Part shown: one piece after another, positions 58,272 to 64,000 of the stretch
Numbering within the stretch: the first letter of the stretch is position 1
Layout: each line of letters starts with the position of its first letter
Source of the DNA: Selaginella moellendorffii
Lineage: Eukaryota > Streptophyta > Lycopodiopsida > Selaginellales > Selaginellaceae
Length of the DNA: 64,000 nt
Assembly (NCBI RefSeq): GCF_000143415.4
Contig: NW_003314360.1
Span: 1 to 64,000 of the forward strand
Direction: 5' to 3'
Made by a program: the position numbers and the translations under genes
Notes under the pieces: generated by a model
The model's database searches: none
What the model was told of the DNA's origin: nothing
The model's input: only the letters and a program-made list of their open reading frames with translations

Positions 58272-59886
58272 TGTAAGCGACTAATTTTTCCATTTTACTT
58301 TAGTCACTTAACCGCACCTTTGACCACTTGGAGGAGTCTCATTCACAACCTCCATAAGTCCCAGTTAGGACTTGGGGCTTGCTAGCCCCGAGAATGGCAT
58401 CCATACCACTCCACCTTTGCACTTGGTCCAAGTGCTCCACGTGTCCGATCCCATGACCGGCACTCCAAGGTACCACCAACATACCAGCCCGTTACGCTAG
58501 GCCATGCCCTTTCACCTTAGTCACATCGGTGGTCCAACACCACCTACATTGTTCTCCAAAACTGGGCCATCTATCCATGAGTGGTCATCCCAGATCCACT
58601 CCTTAGCATCCTTAGGATGCCCGCAGACATGGGGAATAGCCTTCCCTAATATCCCCTTTCAGTCCTCACAAAGTCCCTTTCTGTCTATGGCCGTGTTCGC
58701 CAACACTGCCACTAGATCAAGGCCCGCAAGCCCAACCTCTAAGTCCCTCTATCCTTTGGGACTTCCTCACCATGTGACCGTATCCTTGGTCACTGCACTA
58801 GAGGACTGCTCCTCTTCCCTTTCACCGTTTGGGACTTTGGGACAACATTTCGGAACATCGTGGCCTTACGCAAGCCTCATGGGTACTCCCCCCACCTCTC
58901 GCCTTTTGGTGCTCTAGGCATGGGCTTAGAGCGAGGTTCCATTGAGCCACACCAGGTATCCAAATAGGTAGTACCACCCACGCTTGGACTGGGAGCATCG
59001 GCCAGTTGATCTCCCGAGGGAACTAGAGCTGGCTCTTGAACACTTCACCAAGCTACCCCATTTGTCGGCCTGTGTTCACTCTAGTCATGGACTTCCCAGT
59101 GGGCAGCTCATCACCCAACACTGGGTACAACCTTCCTGGGCCAAAGTGGCCTTTCCTGGCCAAACTGGCTCCACTGCAGTCCTCCCCCTACTATACTTTT
59201 GGAGCTCACCAAACCCCCCAGGGTCTGGGAGACGAACGCTTTGGGCTTTCACCCTCTCAGACTCGAACTCGGACTCGGACTCGGGCTTGGGCTCGGTCTC
59301 GGCCTCGGCCTTGGTCTCGGTCTTGGTCCCGGTCTCAGACTCCATCTTGGGTCCATCTCGGACTCCATGTCGGACTCCATCTCGGGTCCATCTCGGGTCC
59401 ACCTCAGACTCCATCTCGGACTCCATCTCGGGTCCATCTCGGAATCCATCTCGGGTCCGTCTCGGACTCAATCTCGGATCCATCTCGGACTCCATCTCGG
59501 GTCCACCTCGGACTCCACCTCGGACTCCATCTCGGGGTCCTTCTCGGACTCCACTTCGGACTCCATCTCGGGGTCCTTCTCAGACTCCACTTCGGACTCC
59601 AACTCAGGTCCATCTCAGACTCCACTTCGGACTCCAACTCGGGTCCATCTCGGACACTTCCATGTGTCATATGTTGGTCTTTTTGGGTCCCTTTTTGGAG
59701 CCTCGCTTATTGCTCGCTTCGTGCTCGTTCCTCGAGCACTTTGTTGGGAGTTCCACTCCCGCTCTCGACCTTTTAAGTTGGGGCTTTTAGTCCAAACGTG
59801 TTATGCTCGTTTGGTTTTCGCTTTGGCCACCACCACATGGCACCCTTCCGGCTCCACTTTGGGGCCTAGAGATTTTGTGTCTCACA
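58272..59886 (-). repeat. Solo LARD LTR (1615 bp)
   Basis: TG...CA ends as in the complete element, with perfect duplications TTAAG at 58267-58271 and 59887-59891. The minisatellite is short (about 59262-59655). The paralogous sequence at 44617-44625 has a single TTAAG and no insertion, which confirms the borders. Confidence 0.93.
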
Positions 59887-60240
59887 TTAAGTTCTTTGGG
59901 TACTCATTTTTTTTTCCTCTATTTTTCTCCTCTTTTCACACTTTCTTCTACACTTTTCTTTAACTTCAGAGTCTAATTTGACTATAGGGTTTCCCACCAG
60001 GTTTTCTGACTTGTCTTCAAACGGGTTCTCACACATTTGGAGCCAGTGCGATCCACTGTGGTCGCATGTTAGGGTGTGGTCATGGAGAGAGTGTGAGAGA
60101 GAGAGGGAATGTTCTGGTCCTTAGAATATTCCCTATCTTCCTTGTATAAAACCCTTGCCCCTCAAGGGCAAGGGGGGAATTTTGTGGTGAGTATTGAAAC
60201 ATTTCTCATGTTTGAGCGAGCGTTAGAGGAGGTCCCCCAA
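59887..60240 (+). mobile_element. Ty3/gypsy 3' end with partial LTR
   Basis: Continues the copy at 55027-58271. The LTR start TGTTAGGG is at 60067, and CTTGTATAAAACCC (about 60149) is its TATA region. The LTR end seen at 45259 is not recognisable here. Confidence 0.6.
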
Positions 60241-60915
60241 CAATGGTAGCAATGTCTCCAAGATTAATGCCTATGCTTAGTGGCAAACTCTACAACTCTT
60301 TGTTCTGCGTTTATGATGTGAAGCTTCTCAACTACTTTGTTTGGTAAAAGCTCAATTAGCATATGGGGTGATTTGTGCATTCCAAACGTATGCAAAAATT
60401 GAGCTATAACTTTTATTAGAGTAGTTGTGTAATTTTACTTATGTAGAAAATATTCATTAGGTGGAAATTTTTTCCTGTGAAGAGATACATACACTTATGG
60501 ATCATGTATCACAAAGGGTGGTTCATGCCTTGCAAAGGGTGTTTCACACTTAGAGTAGTAAATATTTCCCTTAGCAATAGTGTCGCTCAACTAATTTGAA
60601 GAACAAATTTTCACATTTATTCACTTGCATATTTGCTCTTTGTCTAAGCTTTACTTTAGGGGATATAGAGTGCATTTTATGTGATTGCCTTTGATTCCTC
60701 CTTATAGGGTTAGATGTGATGTGAGTGCTCTCAAAATCTATAGAAGAGTGACACCTTTCACACTTAGCAGTGTTTATAATTTCTTTATATATAATATATG
60801 AGTCTTAATTAATTCACCTAAGTGTACTAGGTGTAGAGTGGTTTGAATGATTAGAGTGGTTTATGATAATTGCTTCCGAATTTTCAACTTCTGAGTTTTG
60901 TTCAAGTCTCATAGG
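60241..60915. other. AT-rich non-coding stretch
   Basis: No gene or repeat identified. It ends at the ATAGG target site of the next solo LTR. Confidence 0.35.
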
Positions 60916-62592
60916 TGTGGGGTATAAAATCCCTAGGCCCCAAAGTAGAGCCAGAAGAGTGATATGTAGTAGTGGCTGAAACGAAAACCAAATGAGCGTA
61001 ACACGTTTAGACTAAAAGCTCCAACTTGAAAGGTCGAAAGCGGGAGTGGAACTCCCAACGAAGTGCTCGAGGAACAAGCATGAAGTGAGAGATAAGTGAG
61101 TCTCTAGAAAAGGGACACAAGAGGACCGACACATGACAAGTGGAAGTGTCTGAGATGGACCCGAGATGGAGTCCGAGATGGACCCAAGATGGAGTCTGAG
61201 ATGGACCGAGACAGAGTCTAAGATGGAGTCCGAGATGGAGTCCGAGATGGACCCGAGATGGAGTCCAAGATGGAGTTCGAGATGGAGTCCAAGATGGAGT
61301 TCGAGATGGAGTCCAAGATGGACCCGAGTTGGAGTCCGAGATGGAGTCCGAGATGGACCGAGATAGAGTCCGAGATGGACCCGAGATGGAATCCGAGATG
61401 GAGTCCAAGAAGGACCCGAGATGGAGTCTGAGGTCGAGACCGAGACTAGGACCAAGACCGAGACCGAGACCGAGACCGAGACCAAGACCAAGACCGGGAC
61501 CGAGACCGAGACCGAGACTGAGGCCGAGGCTGAGACCGAGCCCGAGCCGGAGCCAGAGCCCCAGCCGGAGTCCGAGTCCGAGTCTGAGTCCGAGTCTAAG
61601 TCCGAGTCCGAGTCCGAGTCCGAGTTCGAGTCTGAGAGGGTGAAAGCCCAAAGCGTTCGTCTCCCAGACCCTGGGGGTTTGGTGAGCTCCAAAAGTATAA
61701 TGAGGGGGAGGACTGCAGAAAGGCTGTACCCAGCGTTGGGTGATGAGTTGCCCACTGGGAAGTCCAAGACTAGAGTGATCACAAACCGACAAGCGGGGTA
61801 GCTTGGTGAAGTGTTCAAGAGCTGGCTCTAGTTCCCCCGGGAGATCGACTAGCTGATGCTCCCAGTCCAAGTGTGGGTGGCACTACCTACTTGGATACCT
61901 GGTGTGGCTCAACGGAACCTCGCTCTAAGCCCATAGCTAGAGCATCCAAAGGCAGTAGGCGAGGAGAGTACCCACGAGGCCCGCATAGGGCCACGGTGTT
62001 CCGAAATGTTGCCCCAAAGTCCCAGACTGTGGAAAGGAAGAGGAGTAGCCCTCTGGCGTGGTGACAAAGGAGACAGTCACATAGTGAGGAAGTCCCAGAG
62101 GACAGTTGGACTTAGTGGTTGGGCCAATGGGCCTTGATCAAGTGATAGTGTTGGCGAACACGGCCATGGACAGGAAGGGACCTGGTGGGGACCAAAAAGG
62201 AGACATGGGGGAAGGCTATTCCCCATGTCTGCAGGCATCCTGAGGATGCTATGGAGTGGATTTGGGATAGCCACTCATGGATGGATGGCCTAGTCTTTGA
62301 GAGACGGGATTGTAATGCAGATGATGTTCGACCACCGATGTGACCAAGGTGAATGGGCATGGCCTAGCATGACAGGCGGGTATGTCTGTGGTACCTTGGG
62401 GTGTTGGTCTTGGGATCGGACACGTTTTGCACTTGGACCAAGTGCAAAAGCTGAGTGGCGTGGATGCCATTCTCGGGGCTAGCAAGCCCCAAGCTCTGAA
62501 TGGGACTTATGGAGGTTGTGAATGAGGCTCTTCCAAGTGGTCAGAAGTGTGGTTAAGTGACTAAAGTAGAATGGAAAAATTAGTCGCTTACA
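60916..62592 (+). repeat. Solo LARD LTR (1677 bp), opposite orientation
   Basis: Starts TGTGGGGTATAAAATCCC and ends TTAGTCGCTTACA, the reverse complement of the other copies. Perfect duplications ATAGG lie at 60911-60915 and 62593-62597. The minisatellite is at about 61147-61632. The first bases differ slightly from the family end (TGTGGGGTAT instead of TGTGAGACAC). Confidence 0.92.
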
Positions 62593-63759
62593 ATAGGCTC
62601 TTGAAATATGCATAGGAGACTTGAACTCGGGATAAATCTACTCTCAAACTCTATCTGAGTAGTTGTCTAAGCTAAAGAACCTTGGATAAAAATCTTGAGA
62701 TAACACAATATTTTAATTGTGGTTCTACCTTTGTCAAAGCCTCATAAGATTTGAGTGAATAATTCTTCAATTTATTTTTCATTAAGGCTGGATCTAGGTC
62801 TCTTTAAGCTAAAGACAAGAGTTACAAGTGCCCAATTTTCTTGCTTGTGTATGCCGAGAAAAATTGTGACACGCTGCTAAAAATGTGTCCTCTAAAAACA
62901 CAAATGAGAACTTGCTTAGAAAGAAAAAATTCTAGAGTAGTTAATTGTGTTTTTCACATCAAACAAACTCCATTCCTTCTTCTTTTGGATTTTTGTCAAA
63001 AAATTGCTGGTGAAATAATTTGAACTTGAGTTTTTTGGCAATGTATGCCAAATTCCAATTTCAAACTTATTCCATGCTCTGTGGCTTAAGTGACGATTGA
63101 AAAACTAATTTTCTTGCATTGTCTGGGCACTAAACCATTGCAATCACAAAAAAAGTTCCTTCGTTTAGTGTTATTTGGGTTCAAAGCCTTTACAATCATT
63201 GAAGAGATATGTTTGTGATTCCTAGTGTTAGACATGTTTGGAATTCACTAGCAATTTTTTCTGAGCTATTTTTCAAACCATAGAGTGACAGCTTATTCCA
63301 CCGTAGTCGCCAAAAGTGAGTAAGGCATTTTTTGCCTGTACTCGTGTTCTTACCCTTACCTAAAAAATAGTGACAAAAAAACAAAAACAAAAATGTAGAG
63401 AAGAGAAGAAGAAAAGAAGAATAGAAAAGAGCTCAACCTCGAACCCCAAAGGTGTGAGTAAGGATAAATATATGTCATTCTCTTAACTCTACTTTGCACA
63501 AATAGTCATAAGTGGGAGAAAAAAGGTTAATTCAATGTAAATGCATACAACAGTGAGTGGGGTTTGTTTTCTAATACGTTTAAGTGTTACTTATATACTA
63601 TATGATTTTATAACCATTCCTAACTGCTTTATGGTTGTCTATAATGAGCATTGTCTAAGTTGGGTTTTTCTTCTTTGAATATCTAAACTTAGGCATAACT
63701 CCATTTTGCTTAAGTTTTTTTGTTTTGTTCTGCTTGGGAAGATACATAAGATAAAACAT
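62593..63759. other. AT-rich non-coding stretch
   Basis: No supported gene, RNA or repeat. It separates the solo LTR from the oxidase fragment. Confidence 0.35.
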
Positions 63760-64000
63760 TTACCTCTTCATCAGCAATAGGAATGTTAGTGTCAAGTTCT
63801 GGCTTGTCAAGAAGAAATACCTAGACCAGTCTGCATCGGACAAAGAAGGATTCAACCTCATGAACAGAGTAAGCAGCCCCTGAAAGGTGGTGATATCAAG
63901 GGTGCTGAATTTGTGAGGAGCAAAGATGTCAAAAGCTGGAAATGTCCTGTGTTTTGCCAAGAGCACAACTCCAAATTTTCCTCTGCTGTCACCCTGGAGA
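63760..64000 (-). pseudogene. FAD-linked oxidase second copy, fragment at window edge
   Basis: On the minus strand it reads KFGVVLLAKHRTFPAFD, TTFQGLLTLFMRLNPSLSDA and LTLTFLL. This aligns with the middle of the intact oxidase (TFGVVLSVTHRTFPALD, TTFQGLLTLFTRLNPSLSDA, LTLTFLL; about 22225-22432). The glycine-rich GGGGG before it has decayed, one codon is missing, and a TAA follows at 63760-63762. The rest, if any, lies right of the window. It is a decayed duplicate, or an exon-like fragment of one. Confidence 0.8.

Overview
The window looks like nuclear DNA of a land plant, most probably a lycophyte such as Selaginella (inference). The evidence is very short spliceosomal introns (about 36-90 bp), a microbial-type terpene synthase, a CYP71-clan P450, a TIC32-like dehydrogenase and a plant secreted LRR protein, all set in nested plant LTR retrotransposons. 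An assembly gap of 100 N lies at 19214-19313.

Layout. 1-3.1 kb: a MULE-type transposase gene with a SWIM finger, open at the left edge. 3.9-4.35 kb: a Merlin/IS1595-like transposase remnant. 4.9-10.3 kb and 19.5-23.1 kb: host metabolic genes. These are a broken P450, a terpene synthase (-) divergent from an intact P450 (+), a broken SDR copy, then, beyond about 9 kb of retroelement debris, an intact eight-exon SDR (-) divergent from an intronless secreted FAD-linked oxidase (+). A multi-exon LRR gene with damaged splice donors follows. A fragment of a second copy of the FAD oxidase sits at the right edge. Together the TPS, P450, SDR and FAD oxidase could form a terpenoid-modifying cluster; this is inferred from neighbourhood only.

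25-27.9 kb: a decayed multi-exon gene that appears to join a ParB-like domain to a permuted amino-methyltransferase domain, an unusual pair in a plant. 28.6-45.3 kb is a stratified nest: an old Ty3/gypsy element split first by a complete non-autonomous element with 1.8-kb LTRs (LARD type, 28825-36514, TSD CTAGC) and then by a chromodomain Ty3/gypsy element (37832-43450). 45.8-53.8 kb: a DNA-transposon-like unit with a DUF7869-like gene (-), peppered with at least 14 copies of a palindromic 22-mer and split by a solo LTR of the LARD family (49384-51920, TSD AACCC). 55-60.2 kb: a second decayed copy of the split gypsy family, itself carrying a solo LARD LTR (TSD TTAAG). 60.9-62.6 kb: a third solo LTR in the opposite orientation (TSD ATAGG).

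Only the terpene synthase, P450, SDR and FAD oxidase look intact. The LRR gene is doubtful, and every mobile-element gene seen carries stops, frameshifts or deletions.
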